Below are positions 1-8,420 of a DNA stretch of 64,000 bases, piece by piece. The notes under the pieces were generated by a model. It made no database searches. It was not told where the DNA came from and saw nothing but the letters and a program-made list of their open reading frames with translations. The position numbers and the translations under genes are program-made. How positions within the stretch are numbered: position 1 is the first letter of the stretch; each line of letters begins with the position of its first letter. The stretch is from Oscillospiraceae bacterium. GTDB taxonomy: Bacteria; Bacillota; Clostridia; Oscillospirales; Oscillospiraceae. The stretch lies in NCBI GenBank assembly GCA_017405865.1, contig JAFQZN010000022.1, positions 1 through 64,000 on the forward strand. Reading direction: 5' to 3'.

Positions 1-55
1 GACTGTAGGCGTATATAGATACGGTAAGTCGTGAGTTGCGCAGTAAGTCAAAATC

Positions 56-73
56 CTTGCGAAGCAAGCTTTT
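56..73 (+). terminator. Small hairpin with T-run, possible terminator
   Basis: A 5-bp stem (CTTGC, GAA loop, GCAAG) is followed directly by CTTTTT. It could end a gene lying left of the window. The stem is short, so this is weak. I see no gene in positions 1-224. Confidence 0.3.
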
Positions 74-185
74 TGGATCCTAAATTGTTAGAAAAACCTG
101 TAAAAATAGAAAACGTTTGAACAGGGAAATAATCCAAAAAATGTTTTAATGATTTTGACGGTTACGGACTTTTTTGACAGTCTGA

Positions 186-216
186 CAGGGCGGAAGCGAT
201 CGCTTCCGCCCTGTTT
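186..216. terminator. Perfect palindrome downstream of the 131-aa gene
   Basis: Positions 186-213 form a perfect 28-bp palindrome, CAGGGCGGAAGCGA followed by its exact complement, and TTT follows on the plus strand. It lies 12 bp beyond the stop of the minus-strand gene that ends at 225. It probably ends that transcript, although the minus strand has no good T-run after it. Confidence 0.5.
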
Positions 217-224
217 CGTCTTGT

Positions 225-620
225 TTAGGTCAGATACAGCTTTGCGTAGAATGCCGTTTCGTTCTGCATGGTCATGATGTCCAGCGCAAGCAAACTTTCC
301 TCCAGCGTTTCGGGATGCGCTTTCGCGTTTTCTTCCATCGCAGAAATCGCGCCCTCGAAGCACAGATACGGCATTGCGCAGGGTAAGGTAACCGTCATGC
401 GCTTGGCTGCCTCGTAGCTTGCACGGAAGAAACGACCGAGCGCCGCGCCTGCGCCTTCGTCAAACGGCGCGCACCAGAAGACCGTTTCCGGCAAAAAGCC
501 CATTTTTTGTGCGGCCAGGACGTCTTTCGCAGTGTGCGCCAGCACACCGTCCTGCGGCGCTGCATCGGCGATTCCGCGCAGCACCCGCAGCGCAGGCCGC
601 CGATGGATCCAATCGCTCAT
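225..620 (-). CDS. Hypothetical protein, 131 aa
   Basis: I do not recognise this protein. It starts at ATG 620 with a strong ribosome-binding site (GGAGGGGG) just upstream, and a palindrome follows its stop, so it is likely a real gene. It has no signal peptide or membrane segment and looks soluble and partly helical, with an Ala-rich middle and a Met/Glu-rich C-terminus. It stands alone: a long inverted repeat separates it from the surface-protein operon upstream on the same strand. Confidence 0.6.
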   Translation of the reverse strand: MSDWIHRRPALRVLRGIADAAPQDGVLAHTAKDVLAAQKMGFLPETVFWCAPFDEGAGAALGRFFRASYEAAKRMTVTLPCAMPYLCFEGAISAMEENAKAHPETLEESLLALDIMTMQNETAFYAKLYLT

Positions 621-743
621 TGTATCCCCCTCCGGCAGATAGGATTATTCTACTGCGTATCAATGAAAAAAGCAAGCGTACAAAAAACATGGTGTTGTTG
701 TGGAAGCAGGTGCAACTGTAGCAATGATCAAAACCTTCAGTTT

Positions 744-793
744 TATATACAGAACACCCGCAGTGTAGATGCACTGCGGGTGTTCTGTATATA
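744..793. terminator. 22-bp stem inverted repeat, probable terminator
   Basis: The arms 744-765 and 772-793 are perfectly complementary around a 6-nt loop (TAGATG). The structure sits 18 bp past the stop of the surface-protein gene at 811. The T-run (TTTTTT near 799-804) lies on the plus-strand side, so for the minus-strand operon the fit is structural rather than canonical. Confidence 0.55.
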
Positions 794-810
794 TGCCGTT
801 TTTTCGGTAT

Positions 811-3384
811 TCAGGCTGCTGTCTCCTTCAGCGCGCGGTAGAGGAAGGTCACGATCTGCGCTCTGGTGCAGGTGGCGCCCGGGTGGAAGGAGTTTTCTTC
901 GGCGCCCTTTGTAATGCCGTTCTCTGTCGCCCAGAGGACGGCTTTTTCGTAGTAAGAACCCGGCGCGACGTCATCAAACGGGCATTCTGCGGTCTTCGGC
1001 TCCGGACTTCCGGCTGCGCGCCAGAGGAAGGTCACGACCTCTGCACGGGTGCAGGTCTTGTTCGGGCTGAAGGTGGTTTCCGAGGTGCCTGCGGTGATAT
1101 GCCCCAGCTTTGCCCAGAGTACTGCGTAGAAATAGTAGCTCCCTCCGCTGACGTCGCTGAAGGAAAACGCGTTGTCCACACCCTCCGGGACGTCGAGCAG
1201 GATGACGGGGCTGCCGTTGGCGCGCCAGAGGAAGGTCACGACCTCGGCGCGGGTCGCCTGACCGTTCGGGGCAAAGTGTGTGCTGTCGACGCCGCTCGTG
1301 ATCCCGTTTTTCGCCGCCCACTGCACCGCATCGTAATAATAGGCGTCCGCCGGAACGTCTTCAAAGTCTGGTGACGGCTTCTCGGGAGCCAGCAGCTCCA
1401 CCTTGACGTAACCGCGGTACAGGGTGGTCGGCTCCGGGTCCCATGGATCCTGATGGGTAATCGCCATATTGCCCACGTCGAGAATGCGGTAGCGCGCGTT
1501 GGCGTTCATCAGGATCTCCTTTTCGCTGGATCTTGCCACCGCGTCGATGCAAACCGCGCCGAGGGCTTCCACGGCGTCGCGGGAGGCGTAGATGATGAAC
1601 AGCGTGTCGCCGAAGCCCGCCGCTACACCGGGGTCGGTGGTGGTGCTGATCATAATGGGATCGGCGAAGGTATTTCCGATGGCATCCACGAGCTGCTGCT
1701 GTGTGGGAACGACGTCGGTTCCGGCAGCCGCCATGAGCTGGCTGTCGTAGAGGCCGCTGTAGAGGATCAGATCGTCCTCCATTTTGCCGCGGGCAAGCTC
1801 GGTGAACAGGCCGTGGTCCATCATGAGATACATTTGCTCGAAGTCGTCGCCGAAGGCACTGGCTGCCTGCGCCCACATATCCGGGTCATGGTTCTGCACG
1901 GCGGTCATGGGCATGAAGTGCGGCACGACCTCGCCCTTGTAGGCAAGAACGTAGGGAATTGCGTCCTGCGTGAGCTTGACGCCCTGCGCTTCATTGTAGG
2001 CAAGGTAGCTGTCGCACCATGCGTCAAAATCGTCGTTTGCGATCTCGCGGTAGCCAGCGAAATCCTCCTCGCGGAACAGGTTTTTGTCGCCTGCCACGGA
2101 GCCGATGATCTCCGGCACCGTTTCCTCGCCGGGAACGTCGGGATCATAGCCGCCTGCATCGTGCGGAGAGGCAAAGGCGAGGGGGTCTGTCTCGACGCCC
2201 TCGGGAATCTGCGGGTCTTCCAGATGGGTATCGGCAAAGGCGTAGGCCTCGATTTTCTTCAGGGAAGCAGGGAAGTCTACGGCAGTCAGCCCGCTTTCGG
2301 CAAGCGCGTAGGAGGCAATGACCTCCACACCATCGGGAACCGTGAATGCGGTCTGCGGTTCCTCCGCATAGGGATCGGAGGGGAAATACGCCAGCAGAGT
2401 CTTGCCGTCGGCGGTGTAGAGCGAGCCGTCGATCAGCTGATAATTCGTGTTTTCCTCGTCCAGCATGACAGAGCCGTGCATGCCGCAGAACGCGCCGGGC
2501 TCGATCGCTTCCACAGAGGCCGGTACATTCAGACTGCTGATGCCGCTGCCGGAGAAGGCAAAGGCGTGGATGGTGTTCGTCCCGTCGGCGACGCTGAACC
2601 AGTTCAGCGCATAGCAGCCGGAGAAGAGGCCGGCGGGGAGGCTTTCCGCGCGCAAGTCTGCACCGCTCAACTCGGAGCAGTTTTCAAAGGCGTAAGCGCC
2701 CAGCTCCATCAGCGGCTCGCCAAAGTACAGATTCTGCAGCGACTCGCAGCGGGAAAAGGTACGCTTGCCGATCTGCGTGATCCCGCTCGGCAGGCGGAGC
2801 TGCGACAGCGCCTCGCAGCCGTAAAACAGGCGGTCGGGCAGCCGCGTGACGGCGTCGCCGCGGAAGCGGACGCCGGCAAGGCTTTGGCAGTCGGCAAAGG
2901 CGAAGTCGCCCAGCGTCTCCAGCGCAGCAGGCAGCTCCAGATGCACCAGGGAGGTACAGAACAGGAACGCGCCCTTGCCGATGGACGTGATCCCATCCTG
3001 CAGGTCGGCCAGCGTCAGCTTGCCGCAGCCTGAGAAGACCCCGTCGCCGATGGTTTTCAGAGAGTCCGGGAAATAGACCTTTTCCAGCATGCTGCATGCT
3101 TCAAAGGCGTAGTCTTCGACGACTTCCACGCCCTCCGGGATATGTACCCTTTTCAGACAGAGCAGCCCGGCAAAGCAGCTCTCGCCGATGGCAGAGATCG
3201 TTTTGCCTTCAATTTGTGAGGGAATTGTCAGATTGCTCTCCGCGCCGGAATAGCCGGTGAGCGTCAGCGTCCCGTCCGTGTTGACGGTGTAGGTAAAGTC
3301 CTGCGCCGCAGCGAAGGCTGCCGGACACAGGCTCATAAGCAGCGCCAAAGTAAGCAGCAGGGACAGTAATTTGATTCGTTTCAT
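811..3384 (-). CDS. Secreted BspA-type LRR protein with ADP-ribosyltransferase-like domain and three SLH repeats
   Basis: This 857-aa protein is probably held on the cell wall. A signal peptide covers about residues 1-26. BspA-type leucine-rich repeats run from about 30 to 400, with units such as IGKGAF and YAFENC that recur about every 23 residues. Residues about 430-660 resemble the ADP-ribosyltransferase exoenzyme fold: LILYSGLY (539-546) matches the YRG strand, ISTTTD (579-584) the STS strand, and EKEIL (621-625) the ExE loop. The key arginine of YRG is Ser543. Three SLH repeats (about 670-855) should bind secondary cell-wall polymer. It is last in an operon behind STAS, PP2C and YdcF-like genes. 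LRR and SLH assignments are secure; the ART call is motif-based and activity is uncertain because of the Arg loss. Confidence 0.85.
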   Translation of the reverse strand: MKRIKLLSLLLTLALLMSLCPAAFAAAQDFTYTVNTDGTLTLTGYSGAESNLTIPSQIEGKTISAIGESCFAGLLCLKRVHIPEGVEVVEDYAFEACSMLEKVYFPDSLKTIGDGVFSGCGKLTLADLQDGITSIGKGAFLFCTSLVHLELPAALETLGDFAFADCQSLAGVRFRGDAVTRLPDRLFYGCEALSQLRLPSGITQIGKRTFSRCESLQNLYFGEPLMELGAYAFENCSELSGADLRAESLPAGLFSGCYALNWFSVADGTNTIHAFAFSGSGISSLNVPASVEAIEPGAFCGMHGSVMLDEENTNYQLIDGSLYTADGKTLLAYFPSDPYAEEPQTAFTVPDGVEVIASYALAESGLTAVDFPASLKKIEAYAFADTHLEDPQIPEGVETDPLAFASPHDAGGYDPDVPGEETVPEIIGSVAGDKNLFREEDFAGYREIANDDFDAWCDSYLAYNEAQGVKLTQDAIPYVLAYKGEVVPHFMPMTAVQNHDPDMWAQAASAFGDDFEQMYLMMDHGLFTELARGKMEDDLILYSGLYDSQLMAAAGTDVVPTQQQLVDAIGNTFADPIMISTTTDPGVAAGFGDTLFIIYASRDAVEALGAVCIDAVARSSEKEILMNANARYRILDVGNMAITHQDPWDPEPTTLYRGYVKVELLAPEKPSPDFEDVPADAYYYDAVQWAAKNGITSGVDSTHFAPNGQATRAEVVTFLWRANGSPVILLDVPEGVDNAFSFSDVSGGSYYFYAVLWAKLGHITAGTSETTFSPNKTCTRAEVVTFLWRAAGSPEPKTAECPFDDVAPGSYYEKAVLWATENGITKGAEENSFHPGATCTRAQIVTFLYRALKETAA

Positions 3385-3396
3385 ACAGACACCTCT

Positions 3397-4656
3397 TTAC
3401 AGTGCGTAGTAAACTACGGTCAAGACCGCATAAAACACGATCATGCCGAGCAGAATGAGCCCCTGCTTGATCCGGTGTTGGGTCAGTAGGCCGACAAACT
3501 CCCGCACGGCGGCGTTCGGCCAAAAGTACCACTTGGACCTGCAGCCCATGCCCTGCGCCCGCAGCTTGACCCGCCGCGCCTTGAGCCCGGAGCGGAAAAC
3601 GTGATAGTTGGTGGTGGAAAAGGCAACGCTTGCCTCCGGGGCGATGAGCGTCGGCCAGTAGCCTTGCGGGGCTTCCTTGCCGGGGCGAACCTGTTCCAAA
3701 ATCAGCTGCTTGGAAAAGGCCATGTTTTCCGCCGTGTCGGTGGATTTGTCTTCCAAAAGCATTCGTTCTTCCGGGACACCCAGCGCGGCAAGATACCGGC
3801 GCATACACTCCGCCTCGGAAACGCATTCGTCCGCGCCTTGCCCACCGGAAAGCACGAAAATCGGGGCTTTTCCGGTTTCCGCCTCCTGCCTTTTGGCAAA
3901 GGTCAGCGCCCGGTCGATCCGGCCGCGCAGCAGCGGCGTGGGCGTACCGTCCTTGCGGATCGCGCAGCCGAGAATGACGATATAGTCTTTGTTCTTCTCC
4001 GGCTCGTACCGGGCGGCAAGGACGTCCGCCACGATCGTTCCGAGCAGCATACACTCGAAATAGAGATAGATCGCTGCCAGCAAATTTGTCAGGAGGTCAT
4101 AGAACATGACCTCCTGCACAGAGCCGGAAACCTCATAGTCCCGCAGATAGAGAAACGCTTCGCCGCCGACCAGCGCAACTGCCAGAGCGATGCCCAGCAA
4201 ATTCACCGGGCGGAACCCCTCGTGCCGGATCAGAGACAGGTTGGAGATCACCAGCGCAAGGGAAAACAGCAGCAGAAACGGAAAGGTAAAGAACGAATAG
4301 GTTTTTGCAGAGCCGAGCAGCCAGCCGAGCATGCTCGGCAGAACGCTTTCCAGCGGGACCTCGCGAATGCGCACGATCATTAACGCGTAGGTCAGGGAGA
4401 TGGAGGAGGAAAACAGCCCGAAGCCGAAGTAGATGATCGTATTATAGGAATAGAGATTATAGCGGATCTGCCGGCAAAACGCCCGTACCAACAGCACGGC
4501 GACTGCAAGGAAATAGAGCGCGAGCAGCAGACAGCTGAAGCGCGCCGTCCACTCTTTCTGCAGAAGAAAGACGACGGTCAGCAGCGCCAGAACCGCAAAG
4601 GTCAGGAACGCGAGGTGATAGACCTTCGGCTTTTTGTCCAGCGTGTCCAGCTTCAT
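3397..4656 (-). CDS. YdcF/SanA/ElyC-family membrane protein (DUF218)
   Basis: This 419-aa protein has about five or six N-terminal membrane helices (residues 15-215) and a C-terminal helix at the very end. Between them lies a DUF218 domain (about 225-385). Its family signatures are visible: VILGCAI, then RGRIDRAL, VLSGGQGADE, STDTAENM and TTNYHVFR. Members of this family (E. coli ElyC, SanA, YdcF) are linked to envelope integrity and peptidoglycan precursor handling, but the reaction is not settled. It starts 18 bp after the phosphatase gene and ends 12 bp before the surface-protein gene, so it is probably cotranscribed with both. Confidence 0.85.
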   Translation of the reverse strand: MKLDTLDKKPKVYHLAFLTFAVLALLTVVFLLQKEWTARFSCLLLALYFLAVAVLLVRAFCRQIRYNLYSYNTIIYFGFGLFSSSISLTYALMIVRIREVPLESVLPSMLGWLLGSAKTYSFFTFPFLLLFSLALVISNLSLIRHEGFRPVNLLGIALAVALVGGEAFLYLRDYEVSGSVQEVMFYDLLTNLLAAIYLYFECMLLGTIVADVLAARYEPEKNKDYIVILGCAIRKDGTPTPLLRGRIDRALTFAKRQEAETGKAPIFVLSGGQGADECVSEAECMRRYLAALGVPEERMLLEDKSTDTAENMAFSKQLILEQVRPGKEAPQGYWPTLIAPEASVAFSTTNYHVFRSGLKARRVKLRAQGMGCRSKWYFWPNAAVREFVGLLTQHRIKQGLILLGMIVFYAVLTVVYYAL

Positions 4657-4674
4657 CGAAATCCCCCTTTCCTA

Positions 4675-6849
4675 TTATCCTTCCGCGTCCTTGCGCTTGA
4701 ATTCCAGACAGAGCATGGTAAGATCGTCAAATTGTTCGGCGTCCTTTACGAAGCCGTCCACCGCGCTGCGCACGGTTTTCAGAATCACCTCCGGCGTCTT
4801 GTCCTGCGCGGTGTTCAGCGCCTCCAGCATCCGGTCGGTTCCGAACAGCTCGTTTTCCGCGTTGGTAGCCTCCGGGACGCCGTCGGTGTAGAGGAAGAGC
4901 TTGACGCCGGGCTCTAACTGAATATCATATTCTTTATATTGGATTCCCTCCATCCCGCCGATGACAAAGCCGTGCTTGTCCTTGTAGAGAGCGAAGCTGC
5001 CGCCCGGCTGCTTGAGCGCAGGGTATTCGTGTCCGGCGTTGGCGCAGGTGAGCAGCCCTGTGGACAGGTCCAGAATGCCAAGCCAAACCGTCACAAACAT
5101 CTCCTCGCGGTTGTTGGCGCAGATCTGATCGTTGACGGCGCGCAGCACCTCCGCAGGCCCCTTGCCCGCCATGGCGTTGTTCTGCACGAGGGTCTTTGCA
5201 ATCATCATAAACAGCGCTGCAGGCACACCCTTGCCGGATACGTCCGCCATGACGAGGCCCAGATGCGTTTCGTCAATCAGGAAGAAGTCGTAGAAGTCGC
5301 CGCCGACCTCTTTGGCGGGGTCCATGCTGGCATAGACGTCAAATTCCGGCCGATCCGGGAAGGCAGGGAAAATGTTCGGCAGCATGTCCGCCTGAATCTG
5401 CGTCGCCAGTGCCAGCTCCGTGCCGATGCGCTCCTTTTCTGCGGTGATCTGCGTGATTTGGGTGATATATTCTCGCGTCCGCTTGGACAGTGAGGCAAAG
5501 GACTCCGCCAGAACCTCGATTTCGTCGTTCGTGCGATAGACGTCCTCCATCTCGAAGTCCCGATCGCCGCCGCTCAAGGCGTTGATCCGGCGGGTCATGC
5601 GCTCCAGCGGACGGACCACCCGCCCGGCAACGAACAGCGCTCCGGTGACGGCCAGAAGCAGCAGCACTACGGTCATGAAAATCGTCATGCGGGAGGCCTG
5701 CCGCGTTCCTTGCTCGTAAGACGCCAGCGCGTCTGCGTTGATTTTATCATACTGCTCCAGCATCTGCGCCGTCGGCTGGTGCGTGATCTCTTTCTCCACC
5801 ACGGAGAAAACCGCCCAGCCGAGGGTTGGCATCGGCGCGCCGGTCAGATAGTATTCCTTCCCGCCGATCTCGATCAGCGTCAGACCGGCCTGCTCCTGCA
5901 ACGCTTGATTCACGAAGGCTGCAAACGCCGCATTCTCGTTTTGCCGCAGATCGGGCGCCGTTTTGGACAGCTCTGCCTTGAACACGCCCTCCGTCTGCGG
6001 GGAGAACAGCACCTGACCGTCCTCGTTGACGACGCAGACGAAGCCGCCCTCGGTCGCCTTGTCGCGGACGTAGTCGCTGACTGAGGTCAGGAAAATATCC
6101 GCACCGACCACGGCGACCAGCGCACCGTCCCGATAGACGGGCGCGGCGCAGACCAGACCGAGAATGTCGGTAAAGCTGTCCAGCTCCACGCCGGTGAAGA
6201 TGAGCGCTTCCTCCTCGGCAGCCTGAACATACCAAGGGCGCTCTCGCACCCGGAAGATTTCATCCACCTCGCCGGTCTCGGTGACGTAAGAACCGGCGCG
6301 GTCATCCACGAAGAGAATGCAGCCGTCCGCCGTCGCTACGAAGCAGGAGCTGAGCTTGTCAGAGCTTTCAAACATGGCGAGCATGATCTCGCTCATGTTG
6401 GCAACCAGAGCCAGATCCTCGGAGCTTGCGGGATCCACGCCGGGCTCGTGCTGCATCTGCACAGAGGCGACCCCGTCGTTTTTTGGATCAGGCGGAGAAA
6501 ATGGATGCGGCGAGAATAGCTCCGCATGCTCGAACAGCTCGGTCGCAAAGGTCTGCAGCGTCAAGACGTCCGTCCGCACGTCGCCGAACAGATCGTCGGC
6601 GATATAGGCCTGCAGCGCCGTGCTTTGCGTCATGGAGACCTCCAGGATCGCCTTCATCGTTTCCTCGGAAACGGCTTCGATCGAGGCCTGCTGCGAAGCG
6701 CTTGCCTCCTGCACGATGCCGGTCAGATTTTTGTGCTGATACAGTGAAACGGCGGCATATAAACCGATCAGTGCGATGATAAAGATCAGCATGAGATTGA
6801 AAATCTTCTGCTGCAGGCCGCCCAATTTGATTCCTCGAATTACCTTCAT
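4675..6849 (-). CDS. Membrane sensor PP2C/SpoIIE-type phosphatase (Cache-HAMP-RsbU)
   Basis: This 724-aa protein most likely senses an external signal and dephosphorylates the adjacent STAS protein. A first membrane helix (about 15-37) is followed by a large extracellular Cache-type region (about 40-385), a second helix (about 390-410), HAMP (about 410-465), a short coiled coil and a SpoIIE-type PP2C domain (about 510-720). The phosphatase signatures are MDPAKEVGGDFYD and ADVSGKGVPAALFM, with metal-binding aspartates, and LYTDGVPEA near the end. The start codon overlaps the STAS stop by 4 bp, so the two are translationally coupled, as in partner-switching modules. No anti-sigma kinase or sigma factor is present nearby. 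Confidence 0.92.
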   Translation of the reverse strand: MKVIRGIKLGGLQQKIFNLMLIFIIALIGLYAAVSLYQHKNLTGIVQEASASQQASIEAVSEETMKAILEVSMTQSTALQAYIADDLFGDVRTDVLTLQTFATELFEHAELFSPHPFSPPDPKNDGVASVQMQHEPGVDPASSEDLALVANMSEIMLAMFESSDKLSSCFVATADGCILFVDDRAGSYVTETGEVDEIFRVRERPWYVQAAEEEALIFTGVELDSFTDILGLVCAAPVYRDGALVAVVGADIFLTSVSDYVRDKATEGGFVCVVNEDGQVLFSPQTEGVFKAELSKTAPDLRQNENAAFAAFVNQALQEQAGLTLIEIGGKEYYLTGAPMPTLGWAVFSVVEKEITHQPTAQMLEQYDKINADALASYEQGTRQASRMTIFMTVVLLLLAVTGALFVAGRVVRPLERMTRRINALSGGDRDFEMEDVYRTNDEIEVLAESFASLSKRTREYITQITQITAEKERIGTELALATQIQADMLPNIFPAFPDRPEFDVYASMDPAKEVGGDFYDFFLIDETHLGLVMADVSGKGVPAALFMMIAKTLVQNNAMAGKGPAEVLRAVNDQICANNREEMFVTVWLGILDLSTGLLTCANAGHEYPALKQPGGSFALYKDKHGFVIGGMEGIQYKEYDIQLEPGVKLFLYTDGVPEATNAENELFGTDRMLEALNTAQDKTPEVILKTVRSAVDGFVKDAEQFDDLTMLCLEFKRKDAEG

Positions 6850-7145
6850 ACGATCTTCAGAATGTCGGAAAAGCCGGTGACCTCAAAGATCTCCATGACG
6901 GTCGCATTGACGTTTGTGAGCTTCATTTCTCCCTGTCTGCTCATGGTCTTCTGCGCCGATAGCAGCACGCGCAGACCCGCAGAGGAGACGTAATCGAGCC
7001 CGGCAAAGTCCAGCGTCAGCGTGCTGACGTCCGGCATGAGGCAGGAGAGCTCTTTTTCCAGCTCCGGTGCGGTGGCAGTGTCCAGCCTGCCCTCCAGCGA
7101 AAGGCAGCCCTGCCCGTCTTCGACGGTTTTTCTGATGTTCAGCAT
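6846..7145 (-). CDS. STAS-domain anti-anti-sigma factor-like protein
   Basis: This 99-aa single STAS domain begins with LSLEGRLDTATAPELEKEL and carries LDYVSSAGLRVLL, where the serine pair matches the phosphorylation site of SpoIIAA/RsbV proteins. It is expected to bind a cytoplasmic anti-sigma kinase when unphosphorylated. It is the first gene of the minus-strand operon, and its stop overlaps the start of the PP2C phosphatase, its likely activator. The kinase and sigma partners must lie elsewhere, or the output may not be transcriptional. Confidence 0.9.
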   Translation of the reverse strand: MLNIRKTVEDGQGCLSLEGRLDTATAPELEKELSCLMPDVSTLTLDFAGLDYVSSAGLRVLLSAQKTMSRQGEMKLTNVNATVMEIFEVTGFSDILKIV

Positions 7146-7300
7146 AATCGTTCCTCCATTTTGCTGTGTTCTTGTTTTGAGAGATTGTTTCGCTGTTTAT
7201 CTCTTTACATTTTGAATCAAGTTATATACCATTCTACAATATAATACCATAAATGATATATAGAAGTCTAACCTTTTTTTGTTTCCGAAAAAAACTGATA

Positions 7301-7329
7301 TTGAATTATTATCTCACATTTGTTATGAT
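7301..7329 (+). promoter_or_regulatory. Putative promoter of the L,D-transpeptidase gene
   Basis: TTGAAT (7301-7306) and TATGAT (7324-7329) are 17 bp apart. They lie in the AT-rich 315-bp gap (7146-7460) between the divergent STAS operon and the transpeptidase gene. I see nothing else definite in this gap. Confidence 0.45.
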
Positions 7330-7460
7330 GATTACATGAATGGGGGGCGATGCGGCATGTTCTCCGTGCGGCTGCTGATTTGCGCCGTGCGGCGGCTGAC
7401 CCTGCCGCAGCGTGCCTGAACAATCTGTGATTAATAATGATATATTCAGGAGAAATGGTT

Positions 7461-8183
7461 ATGAAACACGCAAAAGCGATCATCTGTATTCTGTGCGCCG
7501 TGATTCTGGCGCTGGGCGGTCTGCTGGTCTGGTCCAGGATCGACCTGTCGCACTACAAACTCTACAAGAACATCATCTCGCAGGATGAGGTCGAGCAGAC
7601 CCTCTTCGGACAGCCGATTTCCACGGAGCGCAACGGTGAGTACCGCATCGGCATCAAGACCGCCGTCGACGGCGACTATCATGCAGCTCTTACGGTTTAT
7701 CAGGCGCAGGACGGTAAGTACGTTGAGGTCTTCTCCTGCGACGCGCTGGTCGGTCGGAACGGACCCGGCAAGCAGTCCGAGGGCGACGTGAAGACCCCGC
7801 TCGGCACATGGACCATTGGAGAGGCCTACGGGATCAAGGAGGATCCGGGCTCTCTCGTGCCCTTCACGCAGATCACCGACGATATGTACTGGTGCGCCAC
7901 GGGCTCCAACGGGTTGAACTACAACACGCTGCTCTACAAGAGCGAGCATCCCGACTGGGATTATTCCGAGGATGAGCATCTCATCGACTATCCCATCCGC
8001 TACGCCTATCTGCTGGATCTCGGCTACAACGCCGCCGGCGCGCCCTACGCCGGCAACGCGATCTTCCTGCACTGCTGGAAGGAACCGGATTATCCCACCG
8101 GTGGCTGCGTTGCGGTGTCCGAGGAGAGCATGATCAGAATTCTCCAAACCGTTACCCCGGGCACTTCCGTAACAATCTATTAA
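7461..8183 (+). CDS. L,D-transpeptidase (YkuD family)
   Basis: This 240-aa protein is probably exported and membrane-anchored by one N-terminal helix (about 5-24), and should form or modify peptidoglycan crosslinks through a cysteine acyl-enzyme. The YkuD core (about 70-240) includes VGRNGPGKQSEGDVKTPLGTW and the C-terminal catalytic region FLHCWKE followed by PTGGCVAVSEE, which gives the conserved His and Cys. I prefer ATG 7461 because an AGGAGA lies 7 nt upstream; in-frame ATGs at 7437 and 7455 precede it. It appears monocistronic. A decayed gene follows. Confidence 0.88.
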   Translation: MKHAKAIICILCAVILALGGLLVWSRIDLSHYKLYKNIISQDEVEQTLFGQPISTERNGEYRIGIKTAVDGDYHAALTVYQAQDGKYVEVFSCDALVGRNGPGKQSEGDVKTPLGTWTIGEAYGIKEDPGSLVPFTQITDDMYWCATGSNGLNYNTLLYKSEHPDWDYSEDEHLIDYPIRYAYLLDLGYNAAGAPYAGNAIFLHCWKEPDYPTGGCVAVSEESMIRILQTVTPGTSVTIY

Positions 8184-8216
8184 GCACTTCCGGAAAAGAG
8201 GACGCAGAAGAAACGA

Positions 8217-8408
8217 TTGAAACAAGGAAGTGCCGCGCTGTCAGCGCTGGTTCTGCTGCTGGGATGTCTGTCAGGCGTGGCTGCTGCGCCCAGCGATCCC
8301 TTTACCGCATAGACCGAAACCTACCGTCCCGTTCGGCAACGTCTATTTCACCGATTTTCCGCAGTAGGACGAGAACACAGTCATGCAATTCTATTTACAA
8401 CCGAAATA
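8217..8408 (+). pseudogene. Remnant of a secreted protein gene
   Basis: A TTG at 8217 opens a 31-codon frame encoding a signal-peptide-like stretch (LSALVLLLGCLSGVAAA) that ends at TAG 8310. In another frame, about 8330-8408 reads FGNVYFTDFPQ, a stop, then DENTVMQFYLQPK and a stop. This looks like a secreted protein or lipoprotein broken by a frameshift and nonsense changes. It fills the gap between the transpeptidase and the PreA-like gene. I cannot name the parent family. Confidence 0.4.
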
Positions 8409-8420
8409 GGAGGGTAAATC

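Noticed and set aside
1453..3033. 526-codon open frame opposite the LRR/SLH gene
   Set aside because: It is antisense to a gene with a clear signal peptide and repeats, lacks any recognisable domain, and mirrors the GC-rich codon pattern of the real gene.
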